From contig NZ_WTYW01000001.1 of NCBI RefSeq assembly GCF_009827635.1, forward strand, positions 1,010,001 through 1,074,000: a DNA stretch of 64,000 bases, in the 5' to 3' direction. The position numbers and the translations under genes are program-made. Shown here piece after piece: positions 15,967 to 27,097 of this stretch. Within the stretch, counting starts at the first letter, position 1, and the number at the start of each line of letters is the position of its first letter. This DNA is from Parapontixanthobacter aurantiacus. Its GTDB lineage: Bacteria > Pseudomonadota > Alphaproteobacteria > Sphingomonadales > Sphingomonadaceae. The notes beneath the pieces are model-generated. The model worked only from the letters and a program-made list of their open reading frames with translations. It was not told where the DNA came from and did not search any database.

Positions 15967-18537
15967 ATGGTCACGAATTCCCACATCAGAGCCGTCGAAG
16001 GCGATCACCAGGTCGTCGATGCAGCCCCGCAGGATCCGCATGAAAGCACACTCATCCTGGACGAGCATCAGATTGCGCGCGACGATGGCTACTACGATGC
16101 CGATGGACTGATCGCTGCGGAAGAAGACGGCAGCTTTCACGACGAAAACGAGACCGGCGGACTATGGTTGCCGATCGTCGCAGCGAGCGCGGCGATCGCA
16201 TGGACCGGCTACTTCTTCTGGTCCAAAAGTTCTCTATGGGAGAGTGGTCTTTCTCCTTCTCGCGTCAGCGATCTTCTGGTTGGTTGGGCGGTTCCGCTGG
16301 TTCTGATCGCCGTCGCCTATATTCTGTATACGCGGTCAAGCACTCGCGAGATCAAGCGATACGGCGATGCGGCAAACTCTTTGAGGCAGGCTTCGCTGGA
16401 ACTCGAACACCGGCTAAATACCGTAAACCGCGAGCTGAGCCTTGCGCGCGAGTTCCTGACGATACAATCGCGCGAGCTCGAATATGTCGGCCGCAGTGCA
16501 AGCGAGCGGCTGTCCGACCACGCGACCGTCCTTCAGTCGCTGATTGGCCGCAATAACGACGAGGTCGAGAAGATTGCGACGGTAAGCGAGGTCGCTGCGG
16601 GGAACATGGAGAAAATTCGCGACGATCTCCCTGTGATCGCCAATTCGGCGCGCGACGTCGCCAACCAGATCGCCGGCGCTGGCCGAGGTGCTCAGCGGCA
16701 GGTCGAAACACTCATTACCGGTTTCGAACGGCTCAATAAGTTCGGCTTGGCCAGCGAACGACAGGTCGATGCTTTGAAAGCGAAACTCGACGAAACCTAT
16801 ACCCACTTCACGGAAACATCGGAATATGTGAATGTCGCCGCCGCAAGCCGGTTCAAGGAACTGGGCAAGGCGATCGAATTGTTGCGGTCCGAACTCGAGG
16901 ACCACGAAATCGCGGCTCTCGGAAGCATTCGCCAGAGGGCGCACAAGCTGAACGATGAATTGAACGCCTTGCGGGACGAGTCCGTGGAGCGGGAAAGCGT
17001 TATGCTAACCGCGCTGATCGAGCGGATCGAGGAGTTGCGGTCCTCGGCGGATCGCGTGTCGGATCGCCTTGGCGAGGCGCAAAACGCAGCCCGTTCGGAT
17101 TGGGACGAGCACCTCGTGAAGATCGAGGACGATGTGTCCGGCCTTCAACACAATCTACGGCTGCACGCTTCGGACCTCGAAGACGACCTCAACAAACGGG
17201 GCGAACGACTGCTCGCGCTTGGCGAGGATGTAAGTCGCGACCTCGCCGCTCGCATCGAGGAACTGGATAACCGCCTGGAAGCGAAGCGCGGGGTATTCAC
17301 CGACTATTCCGAAAGGCTCGGGGCAGATCTCGATAGCATGGGCGCGCGTATCGACGAGCTTGCCTCGAAGATCGGCTCACTTTCAGAAGCCGGAGAAAAA
17401 ACGCGCGAGCAATTGAGAAACGACGTCGTTTCTCTTCGCGATCATGTCGAGGAAGGCAAGCGAATGCTCGACGCAACGCGCAGCGATATGGCGACGGCAA
17501 CCGACGACAGCGTCAGGCTTCTCGAACTGCTTCAGGCAAGCGTCACGCAAACGGAAAAAGTCCTGCCCGAAAGCATCGGAGCGAGCGAAACCAAGATTGC
17601 CGCCCTTTCCGAGGCGCTCGAACAGCTTGTCGACAAACTACGTGAAGCAGATGCTCATGGCACATCGCTCTCGACGAATATCAGCGCGAGCAGCGAGAAG
17701 AGCGTTGCCGCCATCGACTACCTCGATGGCTGGCGCTCTCGCCTCGAGGAGGGTGTTGATGCTCAACAGCTGCGGCTATCAAGTCTGAAGGACGGGTTGG
17801 AAGAAATTTCTGCCCTGCTGGACGATCAATCCAAACGTTCGACGGACGAACTTCGCGGCGTCATCGAGACTTCAAGACAAGCTGTCGACGAGGCGCTCGC
17901 ATCCTTTCGCGATCCCGATTCGAACAGGTATGAGGAAATTGCGCAACTCGTCGGAAGTGCAAGCGCGCGTGCGGTTGAAGATGCCGTGCGAACGAAGGCT
18001 GAGGAAACGGTCGAGGCCTTGGAACTATCGAGCGCGCGTGCGGCAAAGCACAGCGAGGAGACGGCCGACGTCCTGCGCAACGAGCTTGCACGCATAGAAG
18101 AGATGACAGCCCAACTCGAAACCCGGATCGATCATATTCGCGAACGTGCGAACGACCGACTCGATAGCGACTTCTCGCGCCGGGTTGCCGTCATCACGGA
18201 AAATCTCAATTCTTCCGCGATCGATATTTCGAAGGCCATGTCGGAGGATGTCAGCGAAACTGCCTGGGCATCCTATCTGAAAGGCGATCGCGGCATCTTC
18301 ACACGCCGTGCCGTTCGCCTGCTGGACAATACGCAGGCGAAGGAAATCGCGGCCCTATACGACAGCGACGCCGAGTTTCGCGAACATGTGAGCCGCTACA
18401 TCCATGATTTCGAGGAACTGCTTCGCTCCTTCCTCGCGACAGAAAACGGCAACGCGCTAAGCGTAACGGTTCTGGGATCGGATATGGGCAAGCTCTATGT
18501 CGCACTCGCACAGGCAATCGAGCGTCTGCGCAACTGA
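15967..18537 (+). CDS. TipN-like polarity protein: two N-terminal membrane helices and a long coiled coil
   Basis: An 856-residue membrane-anchored protein. The start ATG at 15967 was preferred over a TTG three codons upstream. Residues 1-65 are acidic and soluble; two helices follow at about 66-86 and 103-122, then more than 600 residues of heptad-rich, charged coiled coil. The end is a compact conserved-looking domain of about 120 residues (FTRRAVRLLD from residue 778, YIHDFEELLRSFLA, GSDMGKLYVALAQAIERL). Caulobacter TipN, which marks the new pole, has the same plan (two N-terminal transmembrane segments, large coiled coil, about 880 residues). The homology is inferred from architecture and the C-terminal block. 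The upstream CtrA-type box fits a cell-cycle role. Confidence 0.65.
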   Translation: MVTNSHIRAVEGDHQVVDAAPQDPHESTLILDEHQIARDDGYYDADGLIAAEEDGSFHDENETGGLWLPIVAASAAIAWTGYFFWSKSSLWESGLSPSRVSDLLVGWAVPLVLIAVAYILYTRSSTREIKRYGDAANSLRQASLELEHRLNTVNRELSLAREFLTIQSRELEYVGRSASERLSDHATVLQSLIGRNNDEVEKIATVSEVAAGNMEKIRDDLPVIANSARDVANQIAGAGRGAQRQVETLITGFERLNKFGLASERQVDALKAKLDETYTHFTETSEYVNVAAASRFKELGKAIELLRSELEDHEIAALGSIRQRAHKLNDELNALRDESVERESVMLTALIERIEELRSSADRVSDRLGEAQNAARSDWDEHLVKIEDDVSGLQHNLRLHASDLEDDLNKRGERLLALGEDVSRDLAARIEELDNRLEAKRGVFTDYSERLGADLDSMGARIDELASKIGSLSEAGEKTREQLRNDVVSLRDHVEEGKRMLDATRSDMATATDDSVRLLELLQASVTQTEKVLPESIGASETKIAALSEALEQLVDKLREADAHGTSLSTNISASSEKSVAAIDYLDGWRSRLEEGVDAQQLRLSSLKDGLEEISALLDDQSKRSTDELRGVIETSRQAVDEALASFRDPDSNRYEEIAQLVGSASARAVEDAVRTKAEETVEALELSSARAAKHSEETADVLRNELARIEEMTAQLETRIDHIRERANDRLDSDFSRRVAVITENLNSSAIDISKAMSEDVSETAWASYLKGDRGIFTRRAVRLLDNTQAKEIAALYDSDAEFREHVSRYIHDFEELLRSFLATENGNALSVTVLGSDMGKLYVALAQAIERLRN

Positions 18538-18547
18538 GAGAGGCCGA

Positions 18548-18820
18548 TCAGTCCTTTGCGCGCGCGAAGAAGTCGAGATCGTTCGCGGTAATCCAGCCAT
18601 TCTCGTAATTGGCAACGAATAGCGCGGTCAGAACGGCCGCGAGGATGGTTGCACGCGTTAGGAGCCGTTTAGGTCGGAAATTCGCCGGAGCGCTGTCGGC
18701 CTGACCGGGCGTTTTCTCGAGACCCATTTCCTCATGTGTCTTCACGCCGAACGGCAGAAGCATGAAAGCGGTCGCAATCCAGATGAGGACGAAGATCGCT
18801 ATGATCGAGGTCCATTGCAC
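18548..18820 (-). CDS. DUF1467 family small membrane protein
   Basis: A 90-residue protein with two hydrophobic helices, at about residues 5-25 (SIIAIFVLIWIATAFMLLPFG) and 55-72 (ATILAAVLTALFVAN), separated by a charged loop. The pattern, including LPFGVKTHEEMG, is characteristic of the DUF1467 family found downstream of rnj in alphaproteobacteria. The function is unknown. It starts at GTG four bases after the rnj stop and is the last gene of the nuo-birA-coaX-rnj run. It is convergent with the TipN-like gene. Confidence 0.8.
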   Translation of the reverse strand: MQWTSIIAIFVLIWIATAFMLLPFGVKTHEEMGLEKTPGQADSAPANFRPKRLLTRATILAAVLTALFVANYENGWITANDLDFFARAKD

Positions 18821-18824
18821 GGTC

Positions 18825-20489
18825 TTAAACTTCCTTCGCTAGGTGACGCGGCATCAGCACCTTTACTTGCGGCTTCTTCCCGCTCCAGCGAACTGCTGCA
18901 CGACGCGCAGCCAAGCGCGCTGCCTCGTGAATGGAATTTGCGTCGTTCCTGTCCTTCCCGCGTAACTTGGCGATCGCATCGGTAACGTCGCTTTCGGCTT
19001 CCGTTACGAACTCATCGAAATCCTCGTCCAGCGGCAGGCCGATCGCATCGATCTGCGGTGTCAGACGGTTATCAAGCGCTACAATGACCAAACCGTTCAA
19101 GGCCATTCGACGTCGCATCGTGATAGCCTCGCCGTCTGCCGGAACGATCAGATCGCCATCGAGCAGCAGTCGGTCTGCGCGGATTTCTCCGAGCTTTTGC
19201 GGATCGCCGGGAGCAAGCCTGACTATCTCGCCGTTACGTTGAACCAGATTGTGAGCGATTCCGCGATCTCGGCCGAGACGCGCCTGCTCCCGCATGTGGC
19301 GCATCTCCCCATGAACGGGTACGAGAATCTCCGGTTGAAGCCACTCATAAAGTGCTTCCAGTTCGGGGCGCCCGGGGTGGCCAGAGACATGGATCATGTT
19401 CTGCCGATCCGTGACCATTTCAATTCCGCGATCGGCAAGAGCATTCTGCATCCGTCCGATCGCAATCTCGTTGCCGGGTATCTGCCTGCTGGAGAAGAGA
19501 ACGACATCGCCGCGCGTCAGTTCGAGGGGGTGGTTATCCTCTGCTATTCGCGCGAGAGCGGCGCGCGGTTCGCCCTGCCCGCCCGTCGCAATAATAAGCA
19601 CGTCTCCGCGCGGCAGCCGCATTGCCGTGTCGAAATCTACCGTTTTGGGAAAGTCGAGCAGATAATCATTGTCCTGTGCGACTTCCAGAATGCGATCGAG
19701 CGAGCGGCCGGCGACGCAAACCTGCCGCCCGGTCTCACGAGCGACGGCCCCGAGCGTATGGAGACGAGCGACGTTAGAGGCGAAGGTCGTGACCAGGACT
19801 CGCTTACCCTCGTGCTTGCGCACCTCATCCAGCAATCCGCGATAGACCGCGCCCTCCGAACCGCTCGGTTCGGGATTGAACACGTTCGTCGAATCGCAAA
19901 CCAGGGCGAGGACTCCGTCCTCTCCGATCGAGCGAAGCTCTTCCTCCGTCGTCGGCTCTCCGATTATCGGATCTTCATCGAGCTTCCAGTCGCCGGTGTG
20001 AAACACCCGTCCGAAAGGCGTCTCGATCAGCAAGGCGTGACCCTCGGCAATCGAGTGCGCAAGCGGAAGATATTCGACGGTGAAAGGCCCGAGATCGAAC
20101 GTGCCATGATCGTGCGGGATCACGTTGAGTTCGACTTGCTTCTCCAAGCCCGCCTCCGCAAGCTTCCGCCGGACAAGATCCGCCGTAAACGGCGTCGCAT
20201 AGAGGGGAACACCCAGTTCCTCTGCGAAATATGGCACTGCGCCGATATGATCCTCATGGGCGTGTGTCAGCACGATTCCGAGAAGGTCCTTCCGCCGGTC
20301 CTCGATGAATTCGATGTCGGCGAAGACGAGGTCGACGCCCGGATATTCATTTCCGGAAAAGGTCATCCCGAGATCGACCATCAGCCATTTGCCCTGACAG
20401 CCGTAAAGGTTGACGTTCATGCCGATCTCGCCCGAACCGCCAAGGGCGAGGAACAGCAATTCGTCTTCGGGCTGGTAATTCTTCTTCAT
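18825..20489 (-). CDS. rnj: Ribonuclease J
   Basis: Metal-dependent 5'-3' exoribonuclease/endonuclease of the metallo-beta-lactamase beta-CASP family, acting in mRNA decay and RNA processing. It has 554 residues when started at [10 protein letters not shown], whose ATG overlaps the coaX stop (ATGA). The metal motif HAHEDH is at 76-81 (H76, H78, D80, H81), followed by [16 protein letters not shown], the beta-CASP block [15 protein letters not shown] and HVSGHP, then PVHGEMRHM. The window also holds rne, so this genome has both RNase E and RNase J, as many alphaproteobacteria do. Confidence 0.95.
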   Translation of the reverse strand: MKKNYQPEDELLFLALGGSGEIGMNVNLYGCQGKWLMVDLGMTFSGNEYPGVDLVFADIEFIEDRRKDLLGIVLTHAHEDHIGAVPYFAEELGVPLYATPFTADLVRRKLAEAGLEKQVELNVIPHDHGTFDLGPFTVEYLPLAHSIAEGHALLIETPFGRVFHTGDWKLDEDPIIGEPTTEEELRSIGEDGVLALVCDSTNVFNPEPSGSEGAVYRGLLDEVRKHEGKRVLVTTFASNVARLHTLGAVARETGRQVCVAGRSLDRILEVAQDNDYLLDFPKTVDFDTAMRLPRGDVLIIATGGQGEPRAALARIAEDNHPLELTRGDVVLFSSRQIPGNEIAIGRMQNALADRGIEMVTDRQNMIHVSGHPGRPELEALYEWLQPEILVPVHGEMRHMREQARLGRDRGIAHNLVQRNGEIVRLAPGDPQKLGEIRADRLLLDGDLIVPADGEAITMRRRMALNGLVIVALDNRLTPQIDAIGLPLDEDFDEFVTEAESDVTDAIAKLRGKDRNDANSIHEAARLAARRAAVRWSGKKPQVKVLMPRHLAKEV

Positions 20490-21277
20490 GTATCGATCTG
20501 TTCCGAAAGTATGGCCAGACCGCGAATGGTCAGGTCGGTTTCCACCGCATCGAAGATGTCGGTGTTTGTGTCGAAAAGGATTGCCAGTCCGCCGGTCGCG
20601 ACGACCTTTACCGGGCGGCCAATCTCCCGCTTCATGCGAGCAATCAGGCCTTCCATCATCGCCACATAACCCCAATAGACGCCGATAAGCATCTGTTCCT
20701 CGGTCGTACGTCCGACGACGCTATCATTGTCGGGTGCGCGTATGCCGATGCGCGGAAGCTTTGCCGTTTTGCCGACCAGCGCATCGAGCGAGAGGTTGAT
20801 ACCCGGTGCGATAATTCCGCCTTTGTAAGCGCCGTGAAAGTCGATCGCTTCGAATTTGGTGGCCGTTCCGAAATCGACGACGATAAGATCACCACCGAAA
20901 ATATGGCTTGCGGCGATGCAATTGAGGGCGCGGTCCGCGCCCAGAGAAGAGGGCTGGTCGACGTCGATCTCGAATGTCCATCTTGCCTCGCCCTGCCCTG
21001 CGAAAATAGGCGTGATGCCGAAATACTTCTCGGCAAGAACGGTCAGATTATGCTCGGCACGCGGTACGACGGAACCGACCACGATGCGCGTAACATCGGA
21101 AGTTTCGTAGCCTTCGATCTTGAGCAGCTGAACGAGCCAGACAGCATATTCGTCCCCGGTCCGGCGAGGATCGGTGGCAATTCGCCAACGCGCATGGATG
21201 TTGTCCCGCCCGGTTCCCTTCCGGTCGAACAGGGCGAAAACGACGTTCGTATTGCCTACGTCGATGACCAGCAGCAT
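20486..21277 (-). CDS. coaX: Type III pantothenate kinase
   Basis: Phosphorylates pantothenate in the first committed step of coenzyme A synthesis. It is a 263-residue ASKHA-fold protein. Visible blocks are [17 protein letters not shown] (phosphate 1), [11 protein letters not shown] (adenosine/pantothenate region), [14 protein letters not shown] (phosphate 2) and [15 protein letters not shown]. CoaX enzymes need a monovalent cation and are not feedback-inhibited by CoA. It lies between birA (12-bp gap) and rnj (4-bp overlap), the usual order after nuoN in sphingomonads. Confidence 0.96.
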   Translation of the reverse strand: MLLVIDVGNTNVVFALFDRKGTGRDNIHARWRIATDPRRTGDEYAVWLVQLLKIEGYETSDVTRIVVGSVVPRAEHNLTVLAEKYFGITPIFAGQGEARWTFEIDVDQPSSLGADRALNCIAASHIFGGDLIVVDFGTATKFEAIDFHGAYKGGIIAPGINLSLDALVGKTAKLPRIGIRAPDNDSVVGRTTEEQMLIGVYWGYVAMMEGLIARMKREIGRPVKVVATGGLAILFDTNTDIFDAVETDLTIRGLAILSEQIDT

Positions 21278-21289
21278 GAACCCACTCCT

Positions 21290-22021
21290 TCAGCCGGGTC
21301 CGATATCGCCGGCGTAAACGTCCCTAATGCTTCCGTCCGGCATGCGCAAACGCAGCGCCCCGTCGGCTGACACTCCGGCAAATGAACCCTGCAAATTTCC
21401 GCCGCCCGGATTGCTGACGGTGAGTTGTTCGCTCGGCTTGTGAGAGCGGGTGGACCATTGAGCCAGCGTTGCATCGCTCCCTCGGCTTCGCCATACGTCC
21501 AGACGTACGGCGAACCTGTCTGCAAGATCGACCAGCACCTCGGCAGGACCGATTGCGGCATCTTGGCAGGCTTCACGCATTGATATCGTACGCCGCCCCT
21601 CGATCGTTGGCGCATGCGCGACGTTGATGCCAATCCCCACGACAACGAAGCGTTCGAGCCGTTCGAGAAGAATGCCGGCTATTTTGGCGCCGCCGACCTC
21701 TACATCGTTCGGCCATTTCAGTCTGAGCGACGATTGCCCGCCTAACCGGTGGGCAATGGCGTCATGGACCGCGAGAGCTGCGACGAAGGAAAGAGTCGTA
21801 ACGGGCGGATCGGCGACATTGACATGGACCACGGTGCTGCAGAACAGATTGCCCGCTTCGCTCGTCCAGCTTCGCCCGAGCCTGCCGCGACCGCTTTCCT
21901 GCCGTTCGGCGCGCAGCCAATAATGTTCGTCGATCAGTTCTCCTGAGCCCAGGCGCGCAAGCAGATCGGCATTGGTCGAACCGGTAAGCGGCACCGTCTC
22001 GAGGGCGACGGCTCTCGTCAC
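21290..22021 (-). CDS. birA: Biotin--[acetyl-CoA-carboxylase] ligase
   Basis: Attaches biotin to the biotin carboxyl carrier protein of acetyl-CoA carboxylase. It has 243 residues and no N-terminal DNA-binding domain, so it is a ligase only, not a repressor. Visible blocks are PLTGSTNADLL, the biotin/ATP loop ERQESGRGRLGRSW, LKWPNDVEVGGAKIAGILLE and VVVGIGINV. The GTG at 22021, four bases after the nuoN stop, was chosen because the peptide then begins near the conserved LETVPLTGST region; an upstream ATG would overlap nuoN. Confidence 0.93.
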   Translation of the reverse strand: MTRAVALETVPLTGSTNADLLARLGSGELIDEHYWLRAERQESGRGRLGRSWTSEAGNLFCSTVVHVNVADPPVTTLSFVAALAVHDAIAHRLGGQSSLRLKWPNDVEVGGAKIAGILLERLERFVVVGIGINVAHAPTIEGRRTISMREACQDAAIGPAEVLVDLADRFAVRLDVWRSRGSDATLAQWSTRSHKPSEQLTVSNPGGGNLQGSFAGVSADGALRLRMPDGSIRDVYAGDIGPG

Positions 22022-22025
22022 GACG

Positions 22026-23489
22026 CTAGACCAGGTAGAATAGCGAAGCCGCTGCATCGCTCGACCAAGCGTCGAGCAGCCCGTTCAGGAAATATCCCAG
22101 CGGTGAAACGATGATGCCTGCCAGAATGAGCACGATCCACTGACCGATCGGACTCGTCTTCACGACGGATCCCTCGGCCTCATCGAAGAACATCACCTTG
22201 ACGAATTTCAGATAGTAAAACGCACCGATGACGCTTGCGGCGATCCCTATGGCTGCCAGCGCGATCAGGTCAGCTTCGACCGCTGCGCGAAAGACGACGA
22301 ACTTCGCCCAGAACCCGAATAGCGGCGGAATGCCTGCCAGACTGAACATCAGAAGGAGCAGACACCAGGCGATCGCCGGCTTGCGCGTGGCGAGTCCTGC
22401 AATATCCGAGAAAGTCTCGAAGGGGCGACCGTCCTCGGCGCGCAGCATAAGCAAAGCCGTAAAGCTACCGAGCGTCATGACCACATAGATCACCAGGTAA
22501 GTCATCATCGCGCTCGTGCCGAGTTGCGTCGCCGTCGCGAGACCGATGAGGATGAAACCGACATTGTTGATGGAGGAATAGGCCAGCAAGCGCTTGAGGC
22601 TGTCCTGCCCGATTGCGCCCAAGGCACCGACGACGATGGATGCCAGCGCCGCAAAGACGACTATCTGGCGCCAGCTATCGACATGATCGGCGAAGGGCTC
22701 GAGCGCAATCCGCATAAGGATTGCCACGGCGGCAACTTTCGGAGCGCTGGCGAAAAACGCCGTGACTGGCGTCGGCGCGCCTTCGTACACATCCGGCGTC
22801 CACATATGGAAGGGAACCGCCGCGATCTTGAACGCGAGGCCGGCGAGAACGAAAACGATACCGAAGAGCGCTCCGGTCTCGATCCCGCCGATAAACGCCA
22901 GGCGTATGGCAGCGTAGTCCGTCGTTCCGGCAAAACCGTAGATCAGGCTCATTCCGTAAAGGAGGATGCCTGACGCCAAGGCGCCGAGAATGAAATATTT
23001 GAGACCAGCCTCGGACGAACGGACGTCATCACGCGCGAAGCTTGCGAGGACGTAGGACGACAGGCTCGACAGTTCCAGACCGATGTAGAGGGTGATGAGG
23101 TCGACGGCAGACACCATCATGCTCATGCCGACCGCCCCGAACAGCAGGAGGATCGGGTACTCGGACCGGTAGATACCGTTCGCTGCCAGATATTTCGGCG
23201 TGATCATCAGACAGGCGATGACCGCTAGGTAGATGAGGATCTTCGCAAAGCTGCTGAAGTCGTCCGCTCGATAAAGGCCGCCGAACGCATCGCCTGCAGC
23301 AGGAACACTCAGTTCGGTAAAGAGGTGCCCGGTGAAGATCGCCGCCCCGAACAGCGCCGCCGCCGCAAGAATGGTCACGAGCCGTGTCACGCGCGCTCCG
23401 CCCCAGGCAGAAACCAAGAGCAGGACGAGTCCGCTGATCGACAGACCGATCTCGGCACCGGTCAGATAGAGAGAGGTTGCGTAATCCAT
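22026..23489 (-). CDS. nuoN: NADH-quinone oxidoreductase subunit N
   Basis: Antiporter-like membrane subunit of respiratory complex I, one of the three proton-pumping channels. It has 487 residues with about 14 hydrophobic helices. Antiporter-family blocks visible are YIGLELSSLSSYVLASF (conserved Glu in the helix), FILGALASGILLYG, PFHMWTPDVYEGAPTPVTAFFASAPK and LLAYSSINNVGFILIG. It overlaps nuoM by one base (TGATG), indicating coupled translation. It is the last nuo gene; birA follows after 4 bp. Confidence 0.97.
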   Translation of the reverse strand: MDYATSLYLTGAEIGLSISGLVLLLVSAWGGARVTRLVTILAAAALFGAAIFTGHLFTELSVPAAGDAFGGLYRADDFSSFAKILIYLAVIACLMITPKYLAANGIYRSEYPILLLFGAVGMSMMVSAVDLITLYIGLELSSLSSYVLASFARDDVRSSEAGLKYFILGALASGILLYGMSLIYGFAGTTDYAAIRLAFIGGIETGALFGIVFVLAGLAFKIAAVPFHMWTPDVYEGAPTPVTAFFASAPKVAAVAILMRIALEPFADHVDSWRQIVVFAALASIVVGALGAIGQDSLKRLLAYSSINNVGFILIGLATATQLGTSAMMTYLVIYVVMTLGSFTALLMLRAEDGRPFETFSDIAGLATRKPAIAWCLLLLMFSLAGIPPLFGFWAKFVVFRAAVEADLIALAAIGIAASVIGAFYYLKFVKVMFFDEAEGSVVKTSPIGQWIVLILAGIIVSPLGYFLNGLLDAWSSDAAASLFYLV

Positions 23490-25033
23490 CAGTGCGCTCC
23501 CTCCGCTCCGAGGCTTCCCTCGATGTAATTGGCTCCATGCGCCGCAGGTTCGCCAATCACGAGTTCAGCGTCACCCTGCGGGGCTGCAGTCGCGAGACGT
23601 GCCTCGAGCGTCGCGATATCGGCACGCATGGGCGCGAGGAAACTCTCGGGATAAACGCCCATCCACAGGACGGCCGCAGCGATCGGTGCCAGCATGACCC
23701 ATTCGCGCGCAGTCAAGTCCGGCATCGCAGCAGCATCTTCGTTGCGCTGGACGCCGAAAGCGACACGGCGATAGAGGTAAAGCATGTAACCGGCACCCAG
23801 AATGATCCCCGTCGTCAGGACGAGAGTGGCCCAGCTCGAAACTTCGTAGACTCCGGCAAGGCTCAGAAATTCGGCCACGAAACCGCTTGTTCCAGGGAGT
23901 CCGATGCTGGCCATTGTAAAGAACAGGAAGAACAGCGCATATCGCGGCATGTTGATCGACAGCCCGCCATAGCGATCGATCTCGCGCGTATGCAGCCGAT
24001 CGTAGATGACGCCGACGCACAGGAACAGCGCCCCCGATACGAGGCCGTGGCTCAGCATCATGACCATAGCGCCTTCGAGGCCCTGTACGTTGAATGCGAA
24101 CAGGCCTGCCGTAACAATCGCCATGTGAGCCACCGAGGAATAGGCGATCAGCTTCTTCATGTCGTGTTGAACCAGTGCGATGAGGCTCGTCACCACGACC
24201 GCGACCATCGACAGGCCTAAGATCAGCCAGACGAACTGCGCGCTGGCCTCGGGGAACATCGGCAGGCTGAAGCGAATGAAGCCATAGCCGCCCAGTTTCA
24301 GAAGTACGCCGGCAAGGATGACCGAACCCGCGGTCGGAGCTTGCACGTGCGCGTCGGGCAGCCAGGTGTGTACGGGCCACATCGGCATCTTGACCGCGAA
24401 GCTCGCAAAGAACGCCAGCCAGAGCCAGGTTTGGGCCGACGGATCAAAATCATACTGCATCAGTGTCGGAATGTCGGTCGTGCCGGCCTCGTTCACCATC
24501 CACAGCATCGCTATCAGCATCAGGACCGAGCCGAGCAGCGTGTAGAGGAAGAATTTGTAGCTCGCGTAAATCCGGTTGTCGCCGCCCCATACTCCGATGA
24601 TGAGATACATGGGGATCAGGCCAGCCTCGAAGAAGATGTAGAAGAGGAAGATGTCCTGCGCGGCGAAGACGCCAATCATCAGCACTTCCATGAACAGGAA
24701 GGCCGACATGTATTCACCGACACGCGTGCGGATCGCATCCCAGCTGGCCAGTATGCAGATCGGCATGAGAAATACGCTCAGGACGATGAGCATCAGCGCA
24801 ATGCCGTCGATCCCCAAGGCATAGGAGAAGCCGGCGAAAACTTCGCTCCGCTCGACGAACTGCCATTGAGCTCCGCCTACTTCGTAATTCGCCCAGAGCA
24901 ACAGACCGAGCACCAGATTGACCGAAGTCGCCACAAGGGCGGTTATGCGCGCGGTCCGCTCGCCAAGGAACAGGCAGGCGATCGCGCCGACCAGCGGCAC
25001 GAGCAGGAGGAAGGTAAGGATAGGGAACCCCAT
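23489..25033 (-). CDS. nuoM: NADH-quinone oxidoreductase subunit M
   Basis: Antiporter-like proton-pumping subunit of complex I, 514 residues. Visible blocks are [21 protein letters not shown] (key Glu of the broken helix region), [15 protein letters not shown]-type helices, the proton-channel helix [21 protein letters not shown] and [15 protein letters not shown]. The C-terminal tail after the last helix is Ala/Glu-rich and soluble (about 40 residues). It shares single-base TGATG junctions with nuoL upstream and nuoN downstream. Confidence 0.97.
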   Translation of the reverse strand: MGFPILTFLLLVPLVGAIACLFLGERTARITALVATSVNLVLGLLLWANYEVGGAQWQFVERSEVFAGFSYALGIDGIALMLIVLSVFLMPICILASWDAIRTRVGEYMSAFLFMEVLMIGVFAAQDIFLFYIFFEAGLIPMYLIIGVWGGDNRIYASYKFFLYTLLGSVLMLIAMLWMVNEAGTTDIPTLMQYDFDPSAQTWLWLAFFASFAVKMPMWPVHTWLPDAHVQAPTAGSVILAGVLLKLGGYGFIRFSLPMFPEASAQFVWLILGLSMVAVVVTSLIALVQHDMKKLIAYSSVAHMAIVTAGLFAFNVQGLEGAMVMMLSHGLVSGALFLCVGVIYDRLHTREIDRYGGLSINMPRYALFFLFFTMASIGLPGTSGFVAEFLSLAGVYEVSSWATLVLTTGIILGAGYMLYLYRRVAFGVQRNEDAAAMPDLTAREWVMLAPIAAAVLWMGVYPESFLAPMRADIATLEARLATAAPQGDAELVIGEPAAHGANYIEGSLGAEGAH

Positions 25034-27093
25034 CAGAAGACGACCCAGGTTATTGCGGCCACGAGGCCGAGCAGCATGACCAGCGCATAGCTGTAGAGAT
25101 AGCCGGTCTGGAACCGCTTGGCGGCAACGCTACCTTTCGACACCAGCCAGGCCGCGCCGTTCGGGCCGAACCGGTCGATCGTGCCCATGTCGATCGCTTT
25201 CCAGAAGACGCGGCCGAACCAGAAGGCAGGCTTCAGGAAGACGTAACGATAGAGCTCGTCGAAATACCACTTGTTGTAGAAGAAGTGGTAGATCGGCCCG
25301 AGCTGGTCGGCCGCCTTTTCCGGTATCGACGTATCCTTGATATAAGCGAACCACGCCGCCGTCAGGCCGAGCAGCATGACGATCGAGGCGGCAAGTTTCA
25401 CCAGCAACGGCACTTCGTGCAGTTCGTGAATGAGCCCCTCATTGTAATAGATGGAGCCGGCCCAGAAGGTCTCGCTGTCGACGAATGCGTCCGTAAAGAC
25501 GAAGCCTGCAAAGATCGCACCGAGGGTCAGCACACCGAGCGGAACGAGCATCGATACCGGGCTTTCGTGCGGATGATAGCCACCGGTGCCGCCGCGATAC
25601 TCCGGCGGTGGAACTGCGTGGGTGACGTCGTGCCCTGAATCTTCCTGACGCGCCGGATTATGGTCTTCGGGCTCGTCGTGTCCCGCATGGACGGCATGCT
25701 GAATATGCTCGCTCTCGATCCAGCGCGGCTTGCCCCAGAATGTGAGGAACATGAGGCGCCAGCTATAGAAACTCGTCAGCAGCGCCGCGATCGTGCCCAT
25801 CCAGAAGGCGAAACGTCCCAGTTCGGTACCCCTGCCCCACGCCGCTTCGAGGATTGCGTCCTTCGAATGGAACCCCGCAAAACCGGCGTGCAGCCAGTAT
25901 ATGCCGACGCCCGTAATCGCCAGCGTGCCTGCCAGCATCGCCCAGAACGTCAGCGGTATCTCCTTACGCAGCGCACCGTAATACCGCATGTCCTGCTCGT
26001 GATGCATTGCGTGGATGACCGAACCTGCGCCGAGGAACAGCAGCGCCTTGAAGAAGGCATGGGTGAAGAGGTGGAACATGGCGACGCCATAGGCTCCGAC
26101 GCCCGCTGCAAAGAACATGTATCCCAGCTGCGAACAGGTCGAATAGGCGATGACGCGCTTGATGTCCCATTGCGTCGTTCCGACCGTCGCAGCGAACAGG
26201 CATGTAGCGGCGCCGATGAAGGTGACGACAGCGAGCGCGACCGGCGCGGTTTCGAACATCGGACTGAGCCGGCAGACCATGAACACGCCTGCCGTGACCA
26301 TCGTCGCCGCATGGATCAGCGCTGAGACCGGTGTCGGCCCTTCCATCGCGTCGGGCAGCCAGGTGTGAAGGCCGAGCTGCGCCGACTTGCCCATCGCGCC
26401 GATGAACAACAGGATGCAAAGCACGTCCATCGTTGCCATGCGGTAACCCAGGAACCCGATCGTCGCGCCGCTCATTGCCGGGGCCGCCTCGAGAATCGCG
26501 GGGATCGAGACCGTATTGAAAACCAGATACGTGCCAAAAATACCGAGCATGAAGCCGAGATCGCCGACGCGGTTGACCACGAACGCCTTGATCGCCGCAG
26601 CGTTCGCACTCGGCTTTCTGAACCAGAAACCGATGAGGAGGTAGGAAGCGAGCCCGACGCCCTCCCAACCGAAGAACATTTGCACGAGGTTGTCGGCCGT
26701 CACCAGCATCAACATGGCAAAGGTGAAAAGCGACAGATAGGCGAAGAACCGCGGCTGGTCCGGGTCCTCGTCCATATAGCCCCAGCTATAGAGGTGAACG
26801 AGCGCGGAGACGGTCGTGATGACGACCAGCATGACTGCGGTCAGCGTATCGACCCGCAGCGCCCAATCGAATGTCAGCGTGCCGGAGCGGACCCAAGTGA
26901 GGACTTGGACGACTTCAGCCGTCGCGGTTCCGCCGAGGAACCCGAGAAAGATCGGCCACGATAGCACGCAGGAGACGAACAGTGCACCGGTCGTGATCGA
27001 TTTCGCGACCGTATTGCCCAGCGCACGATTGCCGAAACCGGCGATGATCGCTGCCAGCAGCGGCAGGAATACGATGATCAGTATCGACGACAC
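25033..27093 (-). CDS. nuoL: NADH-quinone oxidoreductase subunit L
   Basis: Largest antiporter-like subunit of complex I (686 residues), carrying the long lateral C-terminal helix. Visible blocks are [64 protein letters not shown]-type channel helices and [17 protein letters not shown] His-rich soluble loop (about residues 465-510, [14 protein letters not shown] and onwards) precedes the last helices, common in alphaproteobacterial NuoL. It starts with GTG four bases after the nuoK stop. Confidence 0.97.
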   Translation of the reverse strand: MSSILIIVFLPLLAAIIAGFGNRALGNTVAKSITTGALFVSCVLSWPIFLGFLGGTATAEVVQVLTWVRSGTLTFDWALRVDTLTAVMLVVITTVSALVHLYSWGYMDEDPDQPRFFAYLSLFTFAMLMLVTADNLVQMFFGWEGVGLASYLLIGFWFRKPSANAAAIKAFVVNRVGDLGFMLGIFGTYLVFNTVSIPAILEAAPAMSGATIGFLGYRMATMDVLCILLFIGAMGKSAQLGLHTWLPDAMEGPTPVSALIHAATMVTAGVFMVCRLSPMFETAPVALAVVTFIGAATCLFAATVGTTQWDIKRVIAYSTCSQLGYMFFAAGVGAYGVAMFHLFTHAFFKALLFLGAGSVIHAMHHEQDMRYYGALRKEIPLTFWAMLAGTLAITGVGIYWLHAGFAGFHSKDAILEAAWGRGTELGRFAFWMGTIAALLTSFYSWRLMFLTFWGKPRWIESEHIQHAVHAGHDEPEDHNPARQEDSGHDVTHAVPPPEYRGGTGGYHPHESPVSMLVPLGVLTLGAIFAGFVFTDAFVDSETFWAGSIYYNEGLIHELHEVPLLVKLAASIVMLLGLTAAWFAYIKDTSIPEKAADQLGPIYHFFYNKWYFDELYRYVFLKPAFWFGRVFWKAIDMGTIDRFGPNGAAWLVSKGSVAAKRFQTGYLYSYALVMLLGLVAAITWVVF

Positions 27094-27097
27094 CGTT

